The notes under the pieces: generated by a model
Databases searched by the model: none
Seen by the model: only the letters and a program-made list of their open reading frames with translations
Told to the model about the DNA's origin: nothing
NCBI RefSeq assembly: GCF_009905535.1
Contig: NZ_JAAALA010000016.1
Coordinates: forward strand, 30,906-94,905
DNA length: 64,000 nucleotides
Direction: 5' to 3'
Source of the DNA: Caulobacter sp. SLTY
GTDB taxonomy: Bacteria; Pseudomonadota; Alphaproteobacteria; Caulobacterales; Caulobacteraceae
Program-made: the position numbers and the translations under genes
In this document: one piece after another, positions 17,216 to 26,528 of the stretch
Layout of the letters: each line of letters opens with the position of its first letter
Position numbering within the stretch: the first letter of the stretch is position 1

Positions 17216-18961
17216 TTGTCAATTTCCTCCGCGACCGGATGGCCGGCGATCTCCGTCGCCGACGCCTACGCCAGGCTGACGGCGGCCGGTTCGCCGTTCG
17301 AGACCGCCTTGCGCCCCGTGCGCGGCCAGCTTCTGAAGACCTGGGCCAAGGGGCCGCAGACCATGCGCGATGTGCTGGGGCGGGTGCGCGAGCATGGAGA
17401 CAGGACCTTCATCGTCCTGGAGGATGAGCGGGTTTCCTACGGCGACTTTCACAAGGCCGTGGCCCAGCTGGCGGCGGCCTTTGTCGAGATGGGCGTCGAG
17501 CCCGGCGACCGGGTGGCAGTGACCATGCGCAACCTGCCCGAATGGCCGGTCACGGTCTGCGCCGCCATCGCGATCGGGGCCATCGCCACCCCCCTGAACG
17601 CCTGGTGGTCCCGTGAGGAGCTGGTCTACGGCCTGAAGGACAGCGGGGCCAAAGTGGCCATCTTCGATCCCGAGCGCCTGGAACGGGTGGCCGGCGACCT
17701 GGCCGGCCTGCCGGATCTCGACCACGTAATGGTCGCCCGGGGCGAGGGCGCCGCGCCGCTGGAAACGCTGATCGGCCCGGTCGCCGGGTGGGCCAGCCTG
17801 CCGGACGCCGACCTGCCGCCCATCGACGCCCTCGGCGCGGAGATGGACCCCGACTCGGCGGCGACGCTGTTCTACACCTCCGGCACGACCGGCAAGCCCA
17901 AGGGCGCCGTCGGCTCCCACCGGGCCTTCACCTCCAACATCCTGACCCAGCAGTTCGTCGCCGCCCGGGCCTTCCTGCGCCGGGGCGAAACCATGCCGGC
18001 CCGGCCGGCCAACGCACCGCAGCGGGCCACCCTGCTGGCCGTGCCGCTTTTCCACGTCACCGGCTTCTCGGCCATCCTCACCCCCCTGATGTTCAACGGC
18101 GACAAGCTGGTGCTCATGCGCCGGTTCGACGCCGGACAGGCTCTGGCCCTGATCGAGCGCGAGCGGATCAGCACCGCCGGTGGGGTGCCGGCCATCGCCT
18201 GGCAGCTGGTCGACCATCCCGACCGCGAGAAGTACGACCTGAGCTCCCTGGAGCGGGTTGCCTACGGCGGGGCCCCCTGCCCGCCCGAGCTGTCGCGGCG
18301 GGTGCGGGAGGTGTGGCCCCATGCGGCGCCCTCGGCCGGCTGGGGCATGACCGAGACCTGTGCGGTGTTCGCCAACAACACCGCCGAGGACTACCTGGCA
18401 AAGCCCGACAGCTGTGGCCCGCCAACGCCGCTGGGCGAGTGGAAGGTGATGCGGCCGGACGGGACCGAGGCCCCCACAGGCGAGGTCGGCGAGCTGTGGG
18501 TGCGCGGATGCACCGTGGCCATCGAGTACTGGAACAATCCGGCGGCCACCGAGGAGACCTTCGGCGGTGGCTGGCTGAAGACCGGCGACCTGGCGCGGCT
18601 GGACGAGGAGGGCTTCGCCTACATCGTCGACCGGGCCAAGGACATGCTGATCCGGGGCGGCGAAAACATCTACTGCATCGAGGTCGAGAACCTGCTGGCT
18701 GAGCACCCGGCGGTGGACGAGGCGGCGCTGATCGGCCTGCCGCACCGTACGCTGGGCGAGGAGCCGGGCGCCATCGTGCGGCTGCGCGAGGGCGGGGCCG
18801 CCGACGAGGCGGAGCTGCGCGCGTTCGTCGCCTCGCGGCTGGCTGGGTTCAAGGTTCCCGTCCGCGTCTTCTTCGCCGGCGAGCCCCTGCCCCGCAACGC
18901 CAACGGCAAGCTGATCAAAGCCGAACTGCGCGAACGCTTCGCCCAGTCCGAACCCGCCTGA
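17216..18961 (+). CDS. Acyl-CoA synthetase (AMP-binding, class I adenylate-forming)
   Basis: Activates a carboxylic acid with ATP and CoA. Start is TTG at 17216 with GGGAG at 17205-17209. The 581-aa protein shows the P-loop LFYTSGTTGKPKGAVGSH, GGVPAIAWQLVDHP, the A5 motif GWGMTETCAVF, A7 LKTGDLARLDEEGFAYIVDR, A8 AKDMLIRGGENIYCIEVE and the A10 lysine in NANGKLIKAEL. Substrate class (medium-chain, aromatic or terpenoid acid) cannot be set from sequence. It faces the TonB receptor and is followed by a MerR regulator after 11 bp. Confidence 0.92.
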   Translation: MSISSATGWPAISVADAYARLTAAGSPFETALRPVRGQLLKTWAKGPQTMRDVLGRVREHGDRTFIVLEDERVSYGDFHKAVAQLAAAFVEMGVEPGDRVAVTMRNLPEWPVTVCAAIAIGAIATPLNAWWSREELVYGLKDSGAKVAIFDPERLERVAGDLAGLPDLDHVMVARGEGAAPLETLIGPVAGWASLPDADLPPIDALGAEMDPDSAATLFYTSGTTGKPKGAVGSHRAFTSNILTQQFVAARAFLRRGETMPARPANAPQRATLLAVPLFHVTGFSAILTPLMFNGDKLVLMRRFDAGQALALIERERISTAGGVPAIAWQLVDHPDREKYDLSSLERVAYGGAPCPPELSRRVREVWPHAAPSAGWGMTETCAVFANNTAEDYLAKPDSCGPPTPLGEWKVMRPDGTEAPTGEVGELWVRGCTVAIEYWNNPAATEETFGGGWLKTGDLARLDEEGFAYIVDRAKDMLIRGGENIYCIEVENLLAEHPAVDEAALIGLPHRTLGEEPGAIVRLREGGAADEAELRAFVASRLAGFKVPVRVFFAGEPLPRNANGKLIKAELRERFAQSEPA

Positions 18962-18972
18962 GAGATGGAACA

Positions 18973-19395
18973 ATGACCGCTTCGGTGACCCCCATGAAGA
19001 AACACGCCGGCCTGGAGATCAGATCGGCCATGTGCCAGGTCCGCCAGCTGACCGGCATGACCCACCGCGCCCTGCGCCTCTATGAGGCCAAGGGGTTGAT
19101 CCGGGTGGACCGCAACGCGCGTGGCCACCGGCTGTACGACCAGAAAACCGTCAGCCGCCTGTTGTTCATCGCCGAGGCCCGCCGCGCCGGCCTGGCGATC
19201 CAGGACATCCGCAAGCTGCTGGCGGTCGGGGACCGCGAGGGCGAGGCGCGAATGGCCGACGCCGCCCAGAGCAGCCTGATGGCCCGGCTGGAGACCCTGC
19301 GCGACCAGACCGCCGCCATCCTGCAGACCGCACGCAGGCTGGGCCTCTCCCTCAGCGAGGACGCGTCGGCGCCGCGCTTGGCGGCGGCGGGCTGA
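18973..19395 (+). CDS. MerR family transcriptional regulator
   Basis: The 140-aa protein has the winged helix-turn-helix MCQVRQLTGMTHRALRLYEAKGLIRVDRNARGHRLYDQKTVSRLLFI and a C-terminal coiled-coil dimerisation helix (SLMARLETLRDQTAAILQTARRLGL). It lacks the cysteines of metal-sensing MerR proteins. It is cotranscribed with the acyl-CoA synthetase and may control it. A terminator hairpin follows. Confidence 0.88.
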   Translation: MTASVTPMKKHAGLEIRSAMCQVRQLTGMTHRALRLYEAKGLIRVDRNARGHRLYDQKTVSRLLFIAEARRAGLAIQDIRKLLAVGDREGEARMADAAQSSLMARLETLRDQTAAILQTARRLGLSLSEDASAPRLAAAG

Positions 19396-19427
19396 ACCCC
19401 TCCAGCCTCACCCAAGGTGACCTTCCG

Positions 19428-19452
19428 GCCGTGCGTCCCATGGGTGCGCGGC
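19428..19452 (+). terminator. Intrinsic terminator after the MerR gene
   Basis: GCCGTGC (19428-19434) pairs with GCGCGGC (19446-19452) using one G-U pair, with CCC/GGG inside, followed by TTTTTC. Confidence 0.78.
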
Positions 19453-19564
19453 TTTTTCACATTGGCGCGCGAAAAGGCTTCACAGCCCGGTTTGCGGCGC
19501 TACTGTCACCTTGATTGAAACGTTTGTTTGGAGCGCCGGGCGCGCTCCCCGAGGGGATAGCCGG

Positions 19565-20431
19565 ATGACCACCCGCTTCGAAGGCACCGACAACTATGTG
19601 GCCACCGACGACCTGAAGGTCGCGGTCAACGCCGCGATCGCCCTGCAGCGGCCGCTGCTGATCAAGGGTGAGCCGGGGACCGGCAAGACGGTGCTGGCCG
19701 AGGAGATCGCCAAGGCGCTGGGCGCCCCGCTGATCACCTGGCACATCAAGTCGACCACCAAGGCCCACCAGGGCCTCTATGAGTACGACGCGGTCACCCG
19801 CCTGCGCGACAGCCAGCTGGGCGACGAGCGGGTCAAGGACGTCAAGAACTACATCAAGAAGGGCAAGCTCTGGGAGGCGTTCGAGCACGGCGGGCGCCCG
19901 GTGCTGCTGATCGACGAGATCGACAAGGCCGACATCGAGTTTCCGAACGACCTGCTGCAGGAACTCGATCGGATGGAGTTCTACGTCTACGAGACCGACG
20001 AGACCATCAAGGCCGTGGTCCGCCCGGTGGTGATCATCACCTCCAACAACGAGAAGGAACTGCCGGACGCCTTCCTGCGCCGCTGCTTCTTCCACTACAT
20101 CAAGTTCCCGGAAGCCGAGACGATGAACGCCATCGTCGAGGTCCACTATCCCGGGATCAAACAGAAGCTGGTCGCCGAGGCGCTGCGCATCTTCTACGAC
20201 ATGCGCAAGGTGCCGGGCCTGAAGAAGAAGCCGTCGACCAGCGAGCTGCTCGATTGGCTGAAGCTGCTGATGGTCGAGGACATCACCGAGGACACCCTGA
20301 AGGAAAAGGATCCGACCAAGCTGATCCCGCCCCTGCACGGCGCCCTGCTGAAGAACGAGCAGGACGTCCACCTGTTCGAACGGCTGGCCTTCCTGGCCCG
20401 GCGCGAAGGGGCGACCCGCCCTGGTCAGTGA
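19565..20431 (+). CDS. MoxR-type AAA+ ATPase
   Basis: Chaperone-like ATPase that normally works with a VWA-domain (CoxE-like) partner to mature protein complexes. The 288-aa protein has Walker A LLIKGEPGTGKTVLAEEIA, Walker B PVLLIDEIDKADIEF, sensor 1 PVVIITSNNEKELPDAFLRRCFFHYI. The ATG at 19565 follows GAGGGGATAGCC. The expected VWA gene is not next to it; the following gene encodes an unrelated lipoprotein. Confidence 0.92.
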   Translation: MTTRFEGTDNYVATDDLKVAVNAAIALQRPLLIKGEPGTGKTVLAEEIAKALGAPLITWHIKSTTKAHQGLYEYDAVTRLRDSQLGDERVKDVKNYIKKGKLWEAFEHGGRPVLLIDEIDKADIEFPNDLLQELDRMEFYVYETDETIKAVVRPVVIITSNNEKELPDAFLRRCFFHYIKFPEAETMNAIVEVHYPGIKQKLVAEALRIFYDMRKVPGLKKKPSTSELLDWLKLLMVEDITEDTLKEKDPTKLIPPLHGALLKNEQDVHLFERLAFLARREGATRPGQ

Positions 20432-20533
20432 TCCGACCGTCCAGTAGGCGGTTACGGCGAATTCACTGGATTGGAATGCGGCGCGGCCTCACCCTCACAG
20501 GTGAGGTCGTTGCTATTTCTAGGGCTGAAACTG

Positions 20534-21391
20534 ATGAAACGAATGCTGATGACCGCCGTGGGCTGCGGCGCCATCGCCCTGACCCTGGGCGCCTGCGAGA
20601 GCCGGGCCGAGTACCGGGCCAAGCGGGATGCGCGCGAGGCGCTGAAGGTGATCTCGCGGCTGGACTGTCCCGAGACCCAGGGCGACCTGAAGCGCGTCAG
20701 CGCCGAGGCCGACGGCCAGACCTGCACCTACAGCGGGGCGGACGCCGAGGTGACCTTGAAGCTGGTGGCGGTCAGCAATGAGCCCGCCAAGGCGCTGGAG
20801 CCGATCGAGGCCGAGGTTCGCGGCCTGTTTGCCCCGGTCGCCGATCCGGCCGCTCCCGAGACCCCCGAACCCCCGGCCAAGCCGGCAGAACCGGTCGCCA
20901 GCGGCAAGACCACGAAGGAAACGGTGAAATTCCCTGGCGTCTCAATCGAGACCGAGGAAGGCGACGGGGTCGACAAAGCCCGGATCCGCGTCCCGGGTGT
21001 CAGCATCGACGCCGACGGCGAGAATGCCAAGGTCCGGGTCGCCGGCATGGAGATCACCGCCAACGAGGACACCAACGAGGTCCGCATCGTCCGCGAAAAG
21101 TGGCGTGACGGAGACGAGGGCAACATCGTGATCGATGGCGCCGACGCCCACATCGATGGAGACGGCTTCTCGATGGGCGGCAAGCGCAAGCGCGGCTTCC
21201 GGACCACCTTCGTCAAGACCGACGAGACCGCCGGCGCCGCCTGGACCACCGCCGGCTATGAAGCCCAGGGCCCGACGCGCGGCCCGCTGGTGGTGGCCGT
21301 GGTCAAGTCGAAGAAGCCGCGCGACGGGACGGGGTCGAACAGCCTGTTCAAGGACGCGACGGCCCTGGTGCGCCACAACTTCGAGAAATAG
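20534..21391 (+). CDS. Hypothetical lipoprotein (285 aa)
   Basis: Unknown function. Lipoprotein signal MKRMLMTAVGCGAIALTLGAC with lipobox LGAC, then a conserved RAEYRAKRDAREALKVISRLDCPETQG helix, a Pro/Glu-rich linker (PAAPETPEPPAKPAEPV), and a region of short repeated beta units (VKFPGVSIETEEGDG, IRVPGVSIDADGEN, VRVAGMEITANEDTNEVRI, IVIDGADAHIDGDGFSM) that looks like a beta-solenoid or amphipathic strand array. ATG at 20534 chosen because it starts the signal peptide. Probably in the periplasm, anchored to the outer membrane. Confidence 0.78.
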   Translation: MKRMLMTAVGCGAIALTLGACESRAEYRAKRDAREALKVISRLDCPETQGDLKRVSAEADGQTCTYSGADAEVTLKLVAVSNEPAKALEPIEAEVRGLFAPVADPAAPETPEPPAKPAEPVASGKTTKETVKFPGVSIETEEGDGVDKARIRVPGVSIDADGENAKVRVAGMEITANEDTNEVRIVREKWRDGDEGNIVIDGADAHIDGDGFSMGGKRKRGFRTTFVKTDETAGAAWTTAGYEAQGPTRGPLVVAVVKSKKPRDGTGSNSLFKDATALVRHNFEK

Positions 21392-21415
21392 CGACCTTGA
21401 TGGCGCGCCGCCCCT

Positions 21416-22333
21416 TCAGGCGGCCGCCTGAAAGTCGGTCGAGGCGAGCTTCAGCCGGTGCATCACCGCCTCGGCTGCCAGGCTGAGCGGGCGGTCGCGG
21501 CGGTGGACGATGGAGACGTCCCAGGGCGGGACGGCGGTGAAGGCCGCCGCGTGGACCATGGGGTCGTTGTAGGCCATCTCCTCGGCCATCTCCTGGTCGA
21601 TCACCGCCACCGACCGGGCGTTGACCGCCATCAGCGCGGCGCCCCTCTGTGTCAGCACCTCCAGCCGGCTGCGGATCACCGCCGCCTCGCGGGCAAAGGC
21701 GTGGATGAGGGCGTCGCGATAGGGATTGGGCGGCGACAGCATGACCAGCTCGGTATCGACCAGGTCCGCCACCCCCACCTCGCTGCGATTGGCCAGGGGA
21801 TGGTCCACGCGCATCACCGCCATCATGCGGCGGCGGCCCAATGGATGGTTGGCAAGCTGGGCCGCCGGGCTGAGCGGTCCCATCACCACCCCGAGGTCGA
21901 CGGTCTCCAGGCCCACCCGGCGATAGGTCTCATCCTGATCGACCGCCAGGATGCGGAGGTTCAGCTCCGGCGCCTCGAGCGACAGCGCCGCGACCGCGCG
22001 CCCGACCAGGCCTTCGGCGTACACGGGCAGGGTGGCGATGCTCAGTTGCCCGCGCATGCCCTGGCGGATGGCTTCGGCGGCGATGGCGATCCGGTCCAGG
22101 CCGGAGAAACTGCGCCGAACCTCCTCATCCAGCAGCGCGCCCTCCGCTGTCGGCCGCATGCCGAAACGGCCGCGCTCGAACAGGGTCAGGCCGGTCCGGG
22201 TCTCCAGGGTGGCGATGGCCTTGGTGACCGCCGGCTGGGTCATGCCCAGGCGATCGGCGGCCAGGGTGGCCGAGCCGGTCTCGATAACCGCCCGGAATGC
22301 TTCCAGCGACTTGGGATCCAACCTGTTCATCAC
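21416..22333 (-). CDS. LysR family transcriptional regulator
   Basis: 305 aa with the N-terminal winged helix (LDPKSLEAFRAVIETGSATLAADRLGMTQPAVTKAIATLETRTGLTLFER) and a periplasmic-binding-fold effector domain (GQLSIATLPVYAEGLVGRAV, LDTELVML-like LVDTELVMLSPPNPYRDAL). It diverges from the FG-GAP/RTX protein gene across 127 bp. The ligand and target are not predictable. MM start: either of two adjacent ATG codons may be used. Confidence 0.9.
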   Translation of the reverse strand: MMNRLDPKSLEAFRAVIETGSATLAADRLGMTQPAVTKAIATLETRTGLTLFERGRFGMRPTAEGALLDEEVRRSFSGLDRIAIAAEAIRQGMRGQLSIATLPVYAEGLVGRAVAALSLEAPELNLRILAVDQDETYRRVGLETVDLGVVMGPLSPAAQLANHPLGRRRMMAVMRVDHPLANRSEVGVADLVDTELVMLSPPNPYRDALIHAFAREAAVIRSRLEVLTQRGAALMAVNARSVAVIDQEMAEEMAYNDPMVHAAAFTAVPPWDVSIVHRRDRPLSLAAEAVMHRLKLASTDFQAAA

Positions 22334-22460
22334 GCCCCCTAACGGTTCGGGACGTTATCCATAACCAGCAGGAATTCCAGCCGGGCAATTTGGAATTTGA
22401 TCGATCACCGGCGTGGCCGCCAGGGTTGGGAGACTGTAACCGCTGCCGAGGCGTCGACCC

Positions 22461-25196
22461 ATGCCGTTTCCCTCCATCATGCCCCTCACGTCACTGACCT
22501 CGCAGACGGGGCGTCAGATCAACGGCACGGCGGCGGGCGCAGAGTTCGGAGCCCAAGTCCTTCTGGAGGACTTCAATGGCGACGGATTCATCGACCTGGC
22601 CGTGTCGGCGTCAGGCGTTAACGGCTATGCCGGCGCCGCCTATGTCATCTTCGGAACGGCTTCCGGAATCCCGACCAACATCGGCTTGGCCGACCTCAAT
22701 GGGACCAACGGCTTCGTGGTCACCGGTCGCACGACCACCGCGTTCGGAGCCGCCCTGGCCGCCGGGGATGTGAACGGCGACGGGATCCAGGACCTGTTGA
22801 TCAGCGGTTTTGGGAGCGACGGTCTCGCAACGGTGGTCTTCGGCCAAAGCGGCGCCGTGGCGGCGACCAGGGCCTACACGGTCTTTACGGGCGCCAACGG
22901 CTTCAACTTCAATCGCCAGGACGCAGGGTACGACGTCAGCGCCGGGGGCGACATCAATGGCGACGGGATCGATGATCTGGTGGTGAGCCACCACTCCTCC
23001 AACGCCGGCGGGGCTAGTTCGGGGGCCGCCTATGTCGTGTTTGGAAAGACCTCAGGCTGGGCTTCGACTGGGCCGTTGAGTGGCCTCGACGGCTCGAACG
23101 GCTTCCGAGTGGTGGGTTCGGGCGGCGATTTTCTCGGCCAGTCTCTTGAGGTCATGGATATCAATGGCGACGGCATCGACGACCTCCTGATGGGAGCGCC
23201 TGGCGCGGTCGCTGGCGCCGCCGACAGCGGCGCGGTCTACGTCGTCTACGGCAAGACCTCGGGATGGGCGGCCAGCCTGTCGGTGGGCGACCTGGACGGC
23301 GTCAATGGCATGACGTTGACTACCAATCTGGCCGCCAACCTGGGCAGGGCCGTGACAAACCTCGGTGACATAAACGGTGACGGCCGAGAGGATGTCGGGA
23401 TCATCAGCTCAAACACGACGACAAGCTACGTCCTGTACGGGCGGGCGAGCTCCGGTCCGTCGCTGCTGGCGCTCAACGCGCTCGATGGCTCTGACGGGTT
23501 CCAGTTCACGAACGCCTACACGGCGTCGGACATCGTCAACGCGGGCGATGTCAACGGGGATGGCTATGACGATCTGTTGGTCGGCTCGGCACCCTTCGCG
23601 GGGAGTGCTTATGTGTTGTTCGGCAGCGCCGAGGGCTGGGCGGCCGTTGAGGATCTGCGCTCGCTGAATGGTCAGAACGGCTTTACAATCATCGGCGAGG
23701 CGAACGGTGACCTGATGGGCCGGAACGTGTCAGGCGGACATGACCTGAACGGCGACGGCCTTGACGATATCGTCATCGGTGCGCGAGGCCATGACGCAGC
23801 CGGCTCGTTCTCGGGCGCGGCCTACATCATCTATGGCCAGCAGGGGAACATCAGCCGGACCGGCACGGCGGCGGCCGAGACCCTGACCGGCAATATCGCC
23901 AACGACACCCTCAGCGGTCTGGACGGCAAGGACCTGCTCTACGGCCTCGCCGGGAACGACACCCTGCTCGGCGGCGCCGGCGGGGACCTGCTGGACGGCG
24001 GCGCGGGGGCCGACGCAATGTCTGGCGGGACGGGGGATGATACCTACATCGTCGATGACGCCGGCGATCTCATCACCGAGCTGGGCGGTGAGGGCATCGA
24101 CCGGGTGCGGTCCACCGTGAGCGTCACCCTGGCCGCCAATGTCGACAACCTGAACCTGGAAGGCAGCGGCGACATCAATGGGACCGGCAACAGCCTGGTC
24201 AACCAGATCACCGGCAACAGCGGGGCCAACCGCATCCTGGCCGGCGGCGGCGCCGATCTGGTCAAGGGTGGCCTGGGCAATGACGACCTCAACGGCGAGG
24301 CCGGAGCCGACCATCTGCTCGGCGAGGGCGGCGCCGACACGCTGAACGGCGGAGATGACAACGACCGCCTGGACGGCGGCGCCGGAGATGACATATTGAA
24401 CGGCGGGGCAGGGCTCGACATCCTGGATGGCGGGGCCGACTCCGACACCCTCAACGGGGACGCGGGCGCCGACCAGCTTTCGGGCGGCGAGGGGGCCGAC
24501 ATCCTCAACGGCGGGGCGGACAATGACGTCCTTGACGGAGGCGCCGGCGCCGACAGCATGACCGGCGGGACCGGCGACGATACCTACACCGTCGACAATG
24601 CCGGGGACACGGTGACGGAGCTTGCGGCACAGGGGACCGACCAGGTGCGGGCCGGGATCAGCGTCACCCTCTCCGACAATGTCGAAATCCTCATCCTGAC
24701 CGGGGCCGGGGATCTGAACGGGACCGGCAACGGCCTGGCCAACACGCTGAACGGCAATAACGGCGCGAACACCCTGGACGGGCTGGGCGGCAATGACCTG
24801 CTCAAGGGAGGCCTCGGCGCCGACACCCTGATCGGCGGCCTGGGCGCGGACATCCTGGTTGGCGGAGGCGGGGCGGACAGCTTTGTCGTGCGGCAGGAGT
24901 CGATCTACTCAAGCGCCAACCCCGCGGGCCGCGTCTTGGAAATCGACACCATCAGCGACTACGCCGCCGTCGAGAGCGACCGCATCGACCTGTCAGCGAT
25001 CGACGCCATTGCCGGCGGCGCGGACGACGCCTTCCTGCTGGTCGGCGCCTTCAACGGCCAGGCCGGCCAGATGACGCTGTCCTTCGCGGGCGGCGTCACC
25101 AGCCTGTCGTTGGACGTGGATGGCGATGGCAGGGCGGACTATCTGATGAAGATCAACGGCAACGTCACCGGCCAGAGCGGCTCCTGGCTGCTCTGA
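22461..25196 (+). CDS. FG-GAP beta-propeller plus RTX calcium-binding repeat protein (911 aa)
   Basis: Likely secreted adhesin or surface protein. Residues about 20-465 hold seven FG-GAP (integrin alpha-like) blades with calcium loops such as DFNGDGFIDLAV, DVNGDGIQDLLI, DINGDGIDDLVV, DVNGDGYDDLLV and DLNGDGLDDIVI. Residues about 470-800 hold hemolysin-type nonapeptide repeats (GGAGGDLLDGGAGADAMSGGTGDD, repeated twice with an intervening VDNLNLEGSGDINGTGN module). The C-terminus has DTISDYAAVESDRIDLSAIDA, typical of type I secretion substrates. There is no N-terminal signal peptide, in line with type I export; no type I transporter is in the window. Confidence 0.88.
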   Translation: MPFPSIMPLTSLTSQTGRQINGTAAGAEFGAQVLLEDFNGDGFIDLAVSASGVNGYAGAAYVIFGTASGIPTNIGLADLNGTNGFVVTGRTTTAFGAALAAGDVNGDGIQDLLISGFGSDGLATVVFGQSGAVAATRAYTVFTGANGFNFNRQDAGYDVSAGGDINGDGIDDLVVSHHSSNAGGASSGAAYVVFGKTSGWASTGPLSGLDGSNGFRVVGSGGDFLGQSLEVMDINGDGIDDLLMGAPGAVAGAADSGAVYVVYGKTSGWAASLSVGDLDGVNGMTLTTNLAANLGRAVTNLGDINGDGREDVGIISSNTTTSYVLYGRASSGPSLLALNALDGSDGFQFTNAYTASDIVNAGDVNGDGYDDLLVGSAPFAGSAYVLFGSAEGWAAVEDLRSLNGQNGFTIIGEANGDLMGRNVSGGHDLNGDGLDDIVIGARGHDAAGSFSGAAYIIYGQQGNISRTGTAAAETLTGNIANDTLSGLDGKDLLYGLAGNDTLLGGAGGDLLDGGAGADAMSGGTGDDTYIVDDAGDLITELGGEGIDRVRSTVSVTLAANVDNLNLEGSGDINGTGNSLVNQITGNSGANRILAGGGADLVKGGLGNDDLNGEAGADHLLGEGGADTLNGGDDNDRLDGGAGDDILNGGAGLDILDGGADSDTLNGDAGADQLSGGEGADILNGGADNDVLDGGAGADSMTGGTGDDTYTVDNAGDTVTELAAQGTDQVRAGISVTLSDNVEILILTGAGDLNGTGNGLANTLNGNNGANTLDGLGGNDLLKGGLGADTLIGGLGADILVGGGGADSFVVRQESIYSSANPAGRVLEIDTISDYAAVESDRIDLSAIDAIAGGADDAFLLVGAFNGQAGQMTLSFAGGVTSLSLDVDGDGRADYLMKINGNVTGQSGSWLL

Positions 25197-25198
25197 CC

Positions 25199-25573
25199 TC
25201 AGGCGACCGGCTGGACGTCGGTAACCTTGTAGGCCAGCAATCGCCCGTCTTCGTCGGCGACCGAGACATATTCGCCGACCGCGAACCGGTGCTGACCCAG
25301 CTTGTGGACGGCTTCGTCGTCGGTGTCCGTCTCTTCGTCATAGTCGAAGTACCAGTTGTCCCGGCGGCGGGCGAGGCGGCCGGTCGTAGCGTCTTCATCG
25401 GGGGCAAAGCGGCGGACGGTGCAGTCGGCCTTGGCCTTCTGGAAGGCGTCGAGATTGAGCATCCCGTCGTCCGTCAGGGGCGCGACGAGCGTGTAGCCCC
25501 GGTGGTCGTCTCCATCGGCGAACTCGGTGCCCGGATTGCGGGCAAGGCGCATGATGATGCGGGACAGGGTCAT
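25199..25573 (-). CDS. Conserved hypothetical protein (124 aa)
   Basis: Unknown function. Short soluble protein with LSRIIMRLARNPGTEFADGDDHRGYTLVAPL, CTVRRFAPDEDATTGRLARR, an acidic DYDEETDTDDEAV stretch and a C-terminal small-barrel-like KLGQHRFAVGEYVSVADEDGRLLAYKVTDVQPV. No signal or membrane segment. It converges on the RTX gene with 2 bp between stops and lies 25 bp downstream of the stress protein gene, so the two probably share an mRNA. Confidence 0.75.
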   Translation of the reverse strand: MTLSRIIMRLARNPGTEFADGDDHRGYTLVAPLTDDGMLNLDAFQKAKADCTVRRFAPDEDATTGRLARRRDNWYFDYDEETDTDDEAVHKLGQHRFAVGEYVSVADEDGRLLAYKVTDVQPVA

Positions 25574-25598
25574 GCCTGTTTCTCCAATGTTGGGGGCG

Positions 25599-26411
25599 CT
25601 AGTGGGACAGGAACAGCGACGGGCCGTCGTTGTTCAGCAGGGTGCGGGTGGTGCCGCCGAAGATGTATTCCTGCAGGCGCGGATGGCCGAAGGCGCCAGC
25701 GACAAGCAGGTTGGCGCCGAGGCGCTGGCAGGCGGCCAGCAACAGATGGGCCGCGTCGCCGCTTCCCGTGAGGGTCTCGACCTCGGCGGTCACGCCGCGA
25801 GCGGCGAAGAAGGCCTGCAGCCGACCACCATCGAAATTGCGAGAGGACGCATCGGGCGCGCAGAGAATGACGACCCGCCCGGCCTTTTCCAGAAGCGGGA
25901 GGGCGGTGCGGGCGGCCCGGCTGGCCTCCTTGCCGCCGTCCCAGGCGACGGCAACAGTCCCCCCCACCGTCAGGCCGGGCCGGGCGACGATGGTCGGGCG
26001 CTGTTCATCAGCGACGGTCTGCTGGAAGGCCTCGGCCAGGGGGCCACGCCCGCGCGCGGCCTCGTCGCCGAACACCACGACGTCCGACAGCCGGCCTTCC
26101 ATGGACAGACCGGCCCAAACGGGCGTGTCCAGCGGCACGAAGCGGGCCTTGCCGTAGCCGCTGGCGGCGACTGCGGCCTCGGCGGCGCGGCGGCCCTCCG
26201 CGGCGGCCTCCTTAAGGCTGTCCATGGCGGTGATCTGCACCCCGCCCATGAACCCCTCGCCCATCCAGGGCATCAGGTCCGCGACGTCGGCCGGGGCGTG
26301 CACCGCCGCCAGCTCAGCGTCAAACGGCGCGGCGAGCGCGGCGCCGGCCGCCAGGACGGTCTCGTCGGCTGCGCCGCCCGACAGCGGCGCCATGATACGG
26401 GCCCAGCTCAT
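25599..26411 (-). CDS. Universal stress protein family, two tandem Usp domains
   Basis: Cytosolic UspA-like protein (270 aa) that binds nucleotides or acts in stress survival. The first half (SWARIMAPLSGGAADETVLAAGAALAAPFDAELAAVHAPADV) and the second half (VAVAWDGGKEASRAARTALPLLEKAGRVVILCAP ... LLLAACQRLGANLLVAGAFGHPRLQEYIFGGTTRTLL) each follow the Usp pattern; the second keeps the G-x2-G-x9-G(S/T)-like nucleotide loop. ATG at 26409-26411 starts the first Usp strand; upstream frame is an artefact. Confidence 0.88.
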   Translation of the reverse strand: MSWARIMAPLSGGAADETVLAAGAALAAPFDAELAAVHAPADVADLMPWMGEGFMGGVQITAMDSLKEAAAEGRRAAEAAVAASGYGKARFVPLDTPVWAGLSMEGRLSDVVVFGDEAARGRGPLAEAFQQTVADEQRPTIVARPGLTVGGTVAVAWDGGKEASRAARTALPLLEKAGRVVILCAPDASSRNFDGGRLQAFFAARGVTAEVETLTGSGDAAHLLLAACQRLGANLLVAGAFGHPRLQEYIFGGTTRTLLNNDGPSLFLSH

Positions 26412-26528
26412 GAACTTATCTCCATGTTTGAACCAACGATTGTGGGGGATACCCCGTTCCGGTCGTTGATCTTTGTCAAGCGATGCTCCAGTTGAACCGT
26501 CCGATTGTCGAGCCAGGGGAACTACGCA

